Source: Lachnoclostridium sp. UBA1308 (GTDB taxonomy: Bacteria > Bacillota > Clostridia > Lachnospirales > Lachnospiraceae). From it: 64,000 nt of DNA. The notes under the pieces are model-generated. The model saw only the letters and a program-made list of their open reading frames with translations, was not told where the DNA came from and searched no databases. Location of the stretch: contig DBTU01000003.1 of assembly GCA_002307215.1 (NCBI GenBank), positions 1 through 64,000 of the forward strand, written 5' to 3'. The position numbers and the translations under genes are program-made. Every line of letters begins with the position of its first letter. The first letter of the stretch is position 1. Positions 26,339 through 34,013 of the stretch are shown one piece after another.

Positions 26339-27613
26339 ATGAAGGTTTTAATTATTGGCGGCGGTGGCAGGGAGCATGCGATTGCAAGAAAGATATCCTG
26401 TAGCAGCCGGGTGGACAAGCTTTATTGTGCACCGGGTAATGCCGGAATTGGACAGTGTGCAGAGTGCGTTGATATTGAAGTAAGTAATTATATAGGACTA
26501 GCTGATTTTGCACAGAAGGAAGGAATTGACCTTACTGTGGTCGGGCCCGATGATCCGTTGGTAGGCGGGGTTGTTGACGTATTTGAAGAACGGGGACTAC
26601 GGGTGTTTGGCCCCCGAAAAAATGCAGCAATCATTGAAGGTTCAAAAGCATTTTCCAAGGATTTGATGAAGAAATATCATATTCCCGCCGCAGAGTACGA
26701 AATCTTTGATAACCCCAAGTCGGCCATTGAATATTTAAAGAAAAGTAAATACCCCACGGTGATTAAAGCAGACGGACTTGCACTCGGAAAAGGTGTAATA
26801 ATCTGTATGAGCTATGAAGAGGCAGTAAGCGGTGTGAAGCAAATTATGGAGGATAAACAATTTGGCTCCTCGGGTGATCGAATCGTAATCGAGGAATTTA
26901 TGACCGGACGAGAGGTGTCCGTACTGGCTTTTTGTGACGGAACCCGAATTCTTCCAATGACCAGCGCTCAAGACCACAAGAGAGCAATGGACGGTGATTT
27001 AGGCTTAAATACCGGAGGAATGGGCACTTTTTCCCCGAGTCCCTTTTATACAAAGGAAGTTGATGATTTCTGCAAAAGGAACATTTACCAGTCCACTATG
27101 GACGCTATGAAAGCAGAGGGCAGGGATTTTGTCGGAATTCTATTTGTAGGACTTATGTTAACACCGGACGGCCCAAAGGTACTGGAATATAATGCCCGAT
27201 TTGGAGATCCTGAAACACAAGTGGTACTTCCTAGAATGAAGAATGACATTACTGAAGTATTTGAAGCGTGTATTGACGGGAGACTGGATCAAATCCAGCT
27301 TGAATTTGAAGACAATGCTGCAGTTTGTGTCGTACTTGCTTCTGACGGCTATCCGGGGCATTATGAGAAAGGCTTTGCAATTCGAGGGCTGGAGGCATTT
27401 AATGAAAAGGAAGATTATTATGTATTCCATGCCGGAACAAAGCAATCGGGAAATGATATTGTTACGAATGGCGGAAGAGTACTTGGTGTTACTGCGACCG
27501 GTAAGGATCTGAAGGAAGCCAGGGAAAAAGCATATGAGGCGACCGGATGGATTAACTTTGCGAATAAATATATGAGAAGAGATATTGGCAAAGCGATCGA
27601 TGAGGCAAAATAA
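26339..27613 (+). CDS. purD: Phosphoribosylamine-glycine ligase
   Basis: GAR synthetase, second step of purine synthesis. 424 residues with the ATP-grasp fold. N-terminal VLIIGGGGREHAIARK, ATP-binding GLALGKGVIIC, and GDPETQVVLPR for metal binding are present. The ATG at 26339 follows GGAGG and gives the canonical N-terminus; a frame-compatible ATG at 26327 overlaps the purN stop. The operon ends at the terminator at 27677. Confidence 0.96.
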   Translation: MKVLIIGGGGREHAIARKISCSSRVDKLYCAPGNAGIGQCAECVDIEVSNYIGLADFAQKEGIDLTVVGPDDPLVGGVVDVFEERGLRVFGPRKNAAIIEGSKAFSKDLMKKYHIPAAEYEIFDNPKSAIEYLKKSKYPTVIKADGLALGKGVIICMSYEEAVSGVKQIMEDKQFGSSGDRIVIEEFMTGREVSVLAFCDGTRILPMTSAQDHKRAMDGDLGLNTGGMGTFSPSPFYTKEVDDFCKRNIYQSTMDAMKAEGRDFVGILFVGLMLTPDGPKVLEYNARFGDPETQVVLPRMKNDITEVFEACIDGRLDQIQLEFEDNAAVCVVLASDGYPGHYEKGFAIRGLEAFNEKEDYYVFHAGTKQSGNDIVTNGGRVLGVTATGKDLKEAREKAYEATGWINFANKYMRRDIGKAIDEAK

Positions 27614-27676
27614 TCTGAAATACATTAATTTTTTACAAATGACATAGAAGTGCCATAGTTAAAATGTAAAATAAGG

Positions 27677-27727
27677 CAATAATGAAGGGAATAATGCCAT
27701 ACCGGCAGCCCCCATTATTGTTTTTTT
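27677..27727 (+). terminator. Rho-independent terminator after purD
   Basis: CAATAATG (27677-27684) pairs with CATTATTG (27713-27720), with a further GGG/CCC pairing inside, then seven T. It ends 34 bases before the next gene, so it could also act in that gene's leader if a promoter lies at about 27630-27660 (a weak ATGACA/TAAAAT pair is there). Confidence 0.8.
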
Positions 27728-27760
27728 ATACTATTTATACAACGTACTAAGGGGGTTTTT

Positions 27761-30457
27761 ATGAAAAAACGGTATTTAACTAAACTACTGGTACTTCTGC
27801 TCGTTATATCGATTATTATTCCGAATGGTTTCCTTATAAATTTACATAGTGCAATGGCTGCACAAACCGGTACGGTTACCTCGACTACCCTAAACGTAAG
27901 AACAAAGGCCTCTACAACTGCGGATAAGCTTGCCCTGGAGGATGGAACTTATGTTTATCTGGTGAAAGGAGATACGGTTACAATACTGAAGGAAGAGGGT
28001 GATTTTTATTATGTTTCCCTTAAATTCAATGGTAAAACAGTAAAAGGATATGTACATAGGGACTTCATTAAAGTGAAGGGAACTGCTACACCTACACCCA
28101 AACCAACGGTTACTCCCACGCCGAAGCCGACAATAACACCAACACCGGACAAAGCTTCTTCTTCCATTACAAAGATCGTTGAGATTAAAGCATCTGTTGT
28201 TGCGACTACATTAAATGTCAGAAGCGGTCCCGGAACGACCTATTCTAAGGTGGCAGGATTAATAAAGGGAGACTCGGTGACAGTAATCAACGAGAAGCTG
28301 GGCAAGGATACTATGTGGTATGGTATCTCTTTTAAACAAAATGGGAAGACTCTGAAAGGATATGCGTCCAGTGCTTATGTTAAGCTCTCTTACAGTACTT
28401 CAGTGAAAGCAGAGATTTCAGTCACCAAACAGAAGATCAGGTCGAAAGCAGGGAGCGGTGCATCCTATCTAAAGAATTCCACCGGTACGGTTATTACCTT
28501 AAAAGATGGAAAGAATGTGACGGTTACCAGTGAGACTATCATAGCAGGAGTTAAGTGGTTTAAGGTAACATTTACGGTAAGTGATACAAAATATACCGGT
28601 TATGCCGAGGCAGATAATATCATATTTTTAAAGACAGTTGCAGATCCGACAAAGGCACCCACACCAACAGTGGCGCCCACGCCGACACCAAAGCCTTCTG
28701 TAACACCGAAGCTATCAGTAACGCCGAAGCCAACGGTAACGCCGAAGCCATCTGTAACTCCTACAGTGAAGCCGTCAACAACGCCAAAGCCTTATGCGAC
28801 ACCTACACCATCACCGTCTTCAACGAGTATATATATGGTGAACAATGTAATTAAATATGATCCGATCACAGTTCCAAGTACCGGGTGGGTATGCAATACT
28901 CAGTTTCTGAATGTATATGATTATTCCCAGGATACGTTAACCAGTTTATATGATAACAACCAGCAATCAATTCAATTAATGAGTGCGCAGTCAGTGACTG
29001 TAAATCAGACAGTCTATATCTATGGCATGGCATTTTATAAAATAGACTTTATTGTTGATGGTATACAAAAAACAGGCTATGTACAAGCAGAAAACATTTA
29101 TATTGATCCTTCCGCAATTGTCACGGCCACCACACCGGTACCGACACCCATTGAGAATAGTGCTGATTTTGAGACACAACTTAGTTCGGAGGGTTTTCCG
29201 GAAAGCTATAAGGCATCGCTTCGGACACTTCATTCCTTGTATCCAAACTGGATATTTAAGTCTTACTATACCGGTCTGGATTGGAATACGGCGATATTAG
29301 CGGAATGTACACCCGGCCACAATCTGATTCCAAATACAAGAAGTTGTGAGTGGTTGTCCTTTGAGAGTGGCGCATATAACTGGGAGACCGATAAATTTCA
29401 GGTTTTTGACGGAAGTTACTGGGTTACTGCTTCAAAGACTTCCATAGAATACTATATGGATCCAAGAAATTTCTTAACGACCAGTGGCATTTTCCAGTTT
29501 GAACTTTTAAAATACCAGAGTTCTTATCAGAATATGGCCGGGGTAGAAAAGATGGTGAAAGGTACACCGTTAGATGACAGCTATAACTATAAGGATGACA
29601 GCGGAACATCCAAAGTAATATCCTATGCGCAGACCTTTTTAGATGCGGCAGCATACTCGGGAGTATCGCCATATCATCTTGCTTCCAGGGTAAAACAGGA
29701 GGTTGTAACCGGGACAATGACATTTAGCGGAAGTGCCTCCGGAGCCTACAGCGGATATGAGGGCTATTATAACTTTTATAATATTGGCGCCAGTAACAGT
29801 GCCGGAGGCGGAGCCATCGCAAAGGGACTGACTTTCGCTAAGACTGGAAGCTCAAGCGCGACAGATAACCTGCTCTATATGATACCATGGATAAATCCAT
29901 ATCGTGCGATTCTTGGAGGAGCTTATTACATAGGGAAAGGATATATTAACCGCGGACAGGATACTATATATCTGCAGAAATTTAATATGACACCGACTTC
30001 GACCTATTATCACCAATACATGAGCAATGTTGAGGCTCCTTATGCGGAAGGGAAGAAGGTTTTGGCAGCATACAGTGGTATGTTAGCGGATTCACCGATT
30101 GTATTCTCCATTCCGATCTATCAAAACATGCCTGATACGCCTGCACTCTATCCGAGCACAATGCTTAATCCGAATAATCGTATGTCAAGCCTTAAGGTTT
30201 GTACTACGGACGGAAAGGAATTGATATTAACACCTACCTTTAGCCAGACCCAGTACAGTTATGATTTGATGGTAGATAACAATGTCAGCAGTGTTAATAT
30301 TGTAGCTAAGGCAGTCAGCAGTAAAGCAATGATAAACGGCGGTGGTATGGTAACAGTAAATGAAGGAATGAACACCTATGTGATTGCGGTTATTGCACAG
30401 AACGGCACAGTGTCTAATTATACCTTGAATATCGTAAGAGCCGGAGCTGTTCAATAA
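27761..30457 (+). CDS. Secreted SH3b-repeat cell-wall hydrolase (glucosaminidase-like)
   Basis: 898 residues. Signal peptide (KKRYLTKLLVLLLVISIII, cleavage near AMAAQ). Bacterial SH3 domains lie at about 35-105, 145-215 (TTLNVRSGPGTTYSKV), 220-295 and 365-455, linked by Thr/Pro/Lys-rich TPTPKP repeats that would span the wall. A GH73-type endo-N-acetylglucosaminidase region covers about 470-770 (SLYPNWIFKSYYTGLDW, LASRVKQEVVTGT with the likely catalytic Glu, GYYNFYNIGA). A cadherin-like beta-sandwich is at about 805-895. Likely a peptidoglycan hydrolase in cell separation or growth. Ribosome binding site AAGGGGG. Confidence 0.88.
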   Translation: MKKRYLTKLLVLLLVISIIIPNGFLINLHSAMAAQTGTVTSTTLNVRTKASTTADKLALEDGTYVYLVKGDTVTILKEEGDFYYVSLKFNGKTVKGYVHRDFIKVKGTATPTPKPTVTPTPKPTITPTPDKASSSITKIVEIKASVVATTLNVRSGPGTTYSKVAGLIKGDSVTVINEKLGKDTMWYGISFKQNGKTLKGYASSAYVKLSYSTSVKAEISVTKQKIRSKAGSGASYLKNSTGTVITLKDGKNVTVTSETIIAGVKWFKVTFTVSDTKYTGYAEADNIIFLKTVADPTKAPTPTVAPTPTPKPSVTPKLSVTPKPTVTPKPSVTPTVKPSTTPKPYATPTPSPSSTSIYMVNNVIKYDPITVPSTGWVCNTQFLNVYDYSQDTLTSLYDNNQQSIQLMSAQSVTVNQTVYIYGMAFYKIDFIVDGIQKTGYVQAENIYIDPSAIVTATTPVPTPIENSADFETQLSSEGFPESYKASLRTLHSLYPNWIFKSYYTGLDWNTAILAECTPGHNLIPNTRSCEWLSFESGAYNWETDKFQVFDGSYWVTASKTSIEYYMDPRNFLTTSGIFQFELLKYQSSYQNMAGVEKMVKGTPLDDSYNYKDDSGTSKVISYAQTFLDAAAYSGVSPYHLASRVKQEVVTGTMTFSGSASGAYSGYEGYYNFYNIGASNSAGGGAIAKGLTFAKTGSSSATDNLLYMIPWINPYRAILGGAYYIGKGYINRGQDTIYLQKFNMTPTSTYYHQYMSNVEAPYAEGKKVLAAYSGMLADSPIVFSIPIYQNMPDTPALYPSTMLNPNNRMSSLKVCTTDGKELILTPTFSQTQYSYDLMVDNNVSSVNIVAKAVSSKAMINGGGMVTVNEGMNTYVIAVIAQNGTVSNYTLNIVRAGAVQ

Positions 30458-30487
30458 GTAAAATACCCTTTATATCATCTCATTATG

Positions 30488-30522
30488 AATGCGGTTGTAT
30501 ATATCCATTATACTACCGTATT
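30488..30522 (+). other. Hairpin upstream of the duplicated Shine-Dalgarno
   Basis: AATGCGGTTGTATA (30488-30501) pairs with TATACTACCGTATT (30509-30522) with one wobble and one mismatch. There is no strong T-run. It may end the hydrolase transcript or be the first stem of the next gene's leader. Confidence 0.5.
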
Positions 30523-30537
30523 CGTTTATAAAGAAAC

Positions 30538-30575
30538 AAAGGAGGTGAAATCCTCCTTTCAAAACAAAGGAGGAT
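30538..30575 (+). promoter_or_regulatory. Duplicated Shine-Dalgarno with anti-Shine-Dalgarno
   Basis: AAAGGAGG occurs at 30538-30545 and 30566-30573; between them lies ATCCTCCTTT (30550-30559). The middle segment can pair with the first copy (8 bp, loop of six) or, perfectly over 10 bp, with AAAGGAGGAT at 30566-30575, the true ribosome binding site of the gene at 30582. The two hairpins are mutually exclusive, the geometry of a translational switch. Confidence 0.7.
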
Positions 30576-30581
30576 TGAAGA

Positions 30582-31766
30582 ATGAAAAAGTATCTAGGAA
30601 TATATCTGATAGTAGTGATTGCGGTTGCAGTGATGTTTCCTGCGGTTCCATGTCAAGCAGCCAGTGCAAAGGTGAATATTATGGCGGACAGTGCGCAAGT
30701 AACAGTGGGTGATACGGTAAATGTATATATAAAAATTGATTCCGGGACAACATTTGAAGATTTTGAAGCAGACTTGACCTATGATAAGGATATTCTGGAA
30801 TATCAGAGTGGAGCATCCGTTATCACCGGAGGCAGCGGTTACCTTAAGATTTCGGATATGGGTAGTGGACAGTTGGATTCTTCAAGAAAATATGCATTGG
30901 AGTTTAAGGCAGATAAGGTTGGAGACTGCAACATCGCTTTTAGCGGACAGGTAATGGTATATGATAATTCCGGGATTGAGATGCCGGTTTCCAGTGAATC
31001 GGTAACTATTTCCGTGAAAGCACAAAAAACCGCATCAACCAATACCAATCTGAAAAGTCTCGAAACCAGTCCGGTAGATATTACACCGATTTTTGATAAA
31101 AAAGTAACCGAATATAGCGTAAATGTGAGTAATGATACAGAGAAGCTTTTAATCACTGCAATACCGGAGGATGAAAAAGCAAGTGTTTCTATTACGGGTA
31201 ATGATTTTCTGCACGATGGGGAAAATAAAATTGTCATTACAGTGTTAGCAGAATCAGGAGACATCATAGAATATACTATTAATGTATCTCGAGAGGCTGC
31301 ACCGACGGTGACAGTTCAGCCGGCAGCACCGTCCGATAGCAATGAAGCCAAATTTGAGATACTGAAGACAGAGAGTGGTACCATATATTTGGTATACCGT
31401 GACGGGTTCAAGCTGGTAGAGCCGGGCAGTGATATTATAATACCCGAGGGTTATTCCAGATCTGAGATTACAGTTTCCGGAGTAGCCATAACTGCTTTTG
31501 TATCGGATAGCAATCCAGAGAGCGATATAGTATTGCTTTACGCCGAGGATGCAACCGGTAAGGCTGGCTTTTATCAGTTTGACAAAATACAGAATACCCT
31601 TCAGCTCTATGTACCTGTAACGATTGATAACGATAAAAACAGTTCGGATTTAAACAAAGGAGCATTGACCATTGCTATACTAAGTGCACTCTGCGTTCTA
31701 TTGTTTATTGCGGTAGTATGGCTTTTCCTTAAGAGAAGGCAAGTAAAAAAGAACGATTGGGATTAG
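30582..31766 (+). CDS. Membrane-anchored cohesin-like/cadherin-like surface protein
   Basis: 394 residues. Signal peptide (KKYLGIYLIVVIAVAVMFPA, cleavage after QAASA). A cohesin-type beta-sandwich covers about 28-145 (VTVGDTVNVYIKIDSG, LTYDKDILEY). A cadherin-like beta-sandwich lies at about 150-230 (LKSLETSPVDITPIFDKKV, EYTINVSRE), then a third domain. One C-terminal membrane helix (about 363-384) ends in basic KRRQVKK. Likely a wall-facing binding protein. Its ribosome binding site lies inside a hairpin that could block translation. It follows the hydrolase by 124 bases. Confidence 0.82.
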   Translation: MKKYLGIYLIVVIAVAVMFPAVPCQAASAKVNIMADSAQVTVGDTVNVYIKIDSGTTFEDFEADLTYDKDILEYQSGASVITGGSGYLKISDMGSGQLDSSRKYALEFKADKVGDCNIAFSGQVMVYDNSGIEMPVSSESVTISVKAQKTASTNTNLKSLETSPVDITPIFDKKVTEYSVNVSNDTEKLLITAIPEDEKASVSITGNDFLHDGENKIVITVLAESGDIIEYTINVSREAAPTVTVQPAAPSDSNEAKFEILKTESGTIYLVYRDGFKLVEPGSDIIIPEGYSRSEITVSGVAITAFVSDSNPESDIVLLYAEDATGKAGFYQFDKIQNTLQLYVPVTIDNDKNSSDLNKGALTIAILSALCVLLFIAVVWLFLKRRQVKKNDWD

Positions 31767-31769
31767 TAC

Positions 31770-31797
31770 TTGACAAATAAAAGCAAGCTGTTATACT
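31770..31797 (+). promoter_or_regulatory. Promoter of the GntR-mcsA-mcsB-clpC operon
   Basis: TTGACA (31770-31775), 16-base spacer, TATACT (31792-31797). It begins just after the previous stop codon. The -10 box lies inside the inverted repeat at 31789-31809. Confidence 0.8.
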
Positions 31798-31809
31798 TAT
31801 AATATAACA
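31789..31809. promoter_or_regulatory. Inverted-repeat operator over the -10 box
   Basis: TGTTATA (31789-31795), seven bases, TATAACA (31803-31809): a perfect inverted repeat covering the -10 box and likely start site. Related sequences recur downstream: CTGTTATA at 31869-31876 and the palindrome GTTATATAAC at 31934-31943, just before the GntR start. The GT...AC outline fits GntR-family sites; autorepression is the natural reading. Confidence 0.6.
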
Positions 31810-31875
31810 GATATAATTCATAAGCGGTGGATCACTTGGTTTATGATTTGAATTTTCTGCTGGGATATCTGTTAT
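31804..31875 (+). other. Structured 5' leader of the stress operon
   Basis: ATAACAGATAT (31804-31814) pairs perfectly with ATATCTGTTAT (31865-31875). Inside, AATTCATAA (31815-31823) pairs with TTATGATTTGAATT (31841-31854) around a bulge. It would be the very 5' end of the mRNA. No terminator follows, so a protective or thermosensor-like hairpin is possible. Confidence 0.5.
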
Positions 31876-31956
31876 AGCACTTACGGAGGAAGCAATTTTG
31901 CGGTAAAATTGTTTGTATTTCGAAAGTATATAAGTTATATAACGAGGTGTAACTTT

Positions 31957-32331
31957 ATGTATGTACGAATTGATTTTAGTAGTGAAGAGGCATTTTATAT
32001 TCAACTAAGAAATCAAATTATCTACGGTATTGCTACGTCTCAGCTTTCAGAGGGAGAAAATCTTCCATCTGTAAGAGAGTTAGCTGAAAATATCGGGATT
32101 AATATGCACACTGTCAATAAAGCGTATGCCATATTAAGGCAAGAGGGTTATTTGAGACTTGATCGCAGAAAGGGTGCGGTCATAGCAATTGATATAAACA
32201 AATTGAAAGCTATGGAAGAGATGAGAGATGATTTGCGTGTTGTTCTGGCTAAGGCTTTTTGTAAGAATATCAGTTGCGAGGAAGCACATGATATCGTCAA
32301 CGAAATATTTAACGAATTTGAAAGGGGGTAA
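31957..32331 (+). CDS. GntR family (YtrA-type) transcriptional regulator
   Basis: 124 residues: an N-terminal GntR winged helix-turn-helix (EAFYIQLRNQIIYGI, ENLPSVRELAENIGINMHTVNKAYAIL, RRKGAVIAI) with only a short helical C-terminus, the layout of the YtrA subfamily. The ATG at 31957 has GAGGTG eight bases upstream. It leads mcsA-mcsB-clpC, the position CtsR holds in Bacillus and many clostridia. No CtsR heptad repeats (GGTCAAA type) are visible. It probably represses its own operon through the inverted repeat at 31789. Confidence 0.88.
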   Translation: MYVRIDFSSEEAFYIQLRNQIIYGIATSQLSEGENLPSVRELAENIGINMHTVNKAYAILRQEGYLRLDRRKGAVIAIDINKLKAMEEMRDDLRVVLAKAFCKNISCEEAHDIVNEIFNEFERG

Positions 32332-32336
32332 TCAAT

Positions 32337-32882
32337 ATGTTGTGTGATAGATGCCAAAAGAGAGATGCTAAAATTTTATATACTGAGATTATCAATGGTG
32401 TCAAGAAGGAGCAGCATCTTTGTGAGGAATGTGCTACAGACTATACATCCTTTCAGATGGAGAAGCCGATTCTTAACAGCGAGCTGACACTAGGAGACCT
32501 GCTTTCAACATTACTCGATAATTATACAGCTACAGATAAAATGAGATACGATGGTATAAAGCCGGTGATTACCTGTAGCGGATGCGGGACTTCCTATGAG
32601 GAATTTAAGCAGAAGGGACGTTTTGGCTGCTCCGATTGTTATAAAAGTTTTGCAAGTCAGTTGGGTAAGACTTTTCGGAGTATTCAAGGGGCGGAGTTTC
32701 ATACCGGTAAACGCCCAAAGGGTTATGTAACAGCTGCTTCAGACAAGGCGACAAAGGATTTTACGGAGGCTCAGAAGCTTTCTCTAAAGCTCCAGGAAGC
32801 AATTGAAAAAGAGGAGTTTGAGGATGCAGCAAGACTTCGCGATTTGATAAAGCAATTAAAGGAGGAGACGAACAATGCTTAA
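32337..32882 (+). CDS. mcsA: McsA, zinc-binding activator of McsB
   Basis: 181 residues. Four CxxC pairs form the zinc sites (CDRC, CEEC, CSGC, CSDC). A C-terminal UVR motif (about 140-175, LQEAIEKEEFEDAARLRDLI) mediates contact with ClpC/UvrB-like partners. McsA stimulates the arginine kinase McsB encoded next, with which it overlaps by eight bases. Confidence 0.94.
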   Translation: MLCDRCQKRDAKILYTEIINGVKKEQHLCEECATDYTSFQMEKPILNSELTLGDLLSTLLDNYTATDKMRYDGIKPVITCSGCGTSYEEFKQKGRFGCSDCYKSFASQLGKTFRSIQGAEFHTGKRPKGYVTAASDKATKDFTEAQKLSLKLQEAIEKEEFEDAARLRDLIKQLKEETNNA

Positions 32883-33912
32883 GTGGTATGAGCAGATGGC
32901 TCAGGATAATGATGTTGTTATTTCCAGTCGTGTAAGACTGGCCAGAAATCTAGAGACCTATCCGTTCTCCCCAAAGATCACAGAAGAACAGGCAGTAGCC
33001 TTGGTCAGTGATGTAAAGGAGATTACAAATTTACTGACACAACAGGAACAACGTAAATTTTATTCCTGTAATATAAGTACTCTAAGTGATATCGATAAAT
33101 CGGCGATGGTAGAACGCCATATTGTCAGCCCGTTATTGGCAGAGAAGGAACAGACAACAGGATTGATCCTGTCAGAGGATGAGACCGTCAGCATTATGAT
33201 CAATGAAGAGGATCACGTCAGAATACAGGCGATAGTCGGAGGCATGAATCTGGAACAGGCATACAAGGAAGCCGATTTGACGGATGATATTGCATATGAG
33301 AAGCTTCATTTTGCTTATGATGAGAAGTTCGGGTACCTAACTGCATGTCCGACCAATGCCGGAACGGGTCTACGTGCTTCCTGTATGGTTTTTTTGCCGG
33401 CACTCAGTGCAGCCAGAATGATTCAGAAGTTGATGGAAGAGGTTGGTAAATACGGTGTAACCATTCGTGGGATTTATGGGGAAGGAACAAAAAGCCTTGG
33501 CAATATCTATCAGATATCTAATCAAAAGACGATGGGTAGTTCCGAAAGTGAAATTATTGAAAATTTAAAAAGAATTGTTACTCAGGTAGTAAAGCAAGAA
33601 AGAAAAAGAAGGGAGTATATGCTGTCGGTAAATGCAGATGAGCTTGAGGATCAGGTGTTCCGTTCCTTCGGTGTGTTGAAATATGCGAGACAGATATCCT
33701 CAGATGATGCGATGTCCCTTCTTTCCCAGTTGAAATTCGGTATGGATTGCGAACTGATTCGGTTTGACAGGGCGTTTAATATCCATAAATTAATGATGGG
33801 AGTTCAGCCGGGAAGCCTTCAGTGGATTATTGGCAAGACAGTCGGAAGTGTAACCAGGGATCAAGCCAGAGCCGAATATATCCGAAAAGAATTGCCGACA
33901 ATTATATCATAA
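32875..33912 (+). CDS. mcsB: Protein arginine kinase McsB
   Basis: 345 residues. Phosphagen-kinase fold that phosphorylates arginines on misfolded proteins, marking them for ClpC-ClpP. The nucleotide-binding SSRVRLARNLETYPF, the TACPTNAGTGLRAS loop with its catalytic-site Cys, and the RGIYGEGTKSLGNIYQISN segment are characteristic. AAAGGAGGAG lies upstream inside mcsA. Overlap implies coupled translation with mcsA. Confidence 0.95.
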   Translation: MLKWYEQMAQDNDVVISSRVRLARNLETYPFSPKITEEQAVALVSDVKEITNLLTQQEQRKFYSCNISTLSDIDKSAMVERHIVSPLLAEKEQTTGLILSEDETVSIMINEEDHVRIQAIVGGMNLEQAYKEADLTDDIAYEKLHFAYDEKFGYLTACPTNAGTGLRASCMVFLPALSAARMIQKLMEEVGKYGVTIRGIYGEGTKSLGNIYQISNQKTMGSSESEIIENLKRIVTQVVKQERKRREYMLSVNADELEDQVFRSFGVLKYARQISSDDAMSLLSQLKFGMDCELIRFDRAFNIHKLMMGVQPGSLQWIIGKTVGSVTRDQARAEYIRKELPTIIS

Positions 33913-34013
33913 ATGAGATTACAAACTTAACATTATCAAAAAGATAACTATAACTGGCAGAAACGAGCGAAAATATAGTACGCTAATTTGTACTAGGTCA
34001 GGAGGACACTAAT

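Noticed and set aside
28080..28830. Array-like short repeats
   Set aside because: These are codons for Thr/Pro/Lys linkers (TPTPKP) between SH3 domains, not CRISPR or regulatory repeats.
30485..30712. 75-codon frame overlapping the switch region, a possible leader peptide
   Set aside because: It has no ribosome binding site before its ATG, lies in a hairpin, and continues out of frame into the surface-protein gene; not separable from chance.
31766..34013. CtsR or CIRCE-type heat-shock operators
   Set aside because: No GGTCAAA heptad tandem and no TTAGCACTC inverted repeat were found before the regulator, mcsA or clpC.
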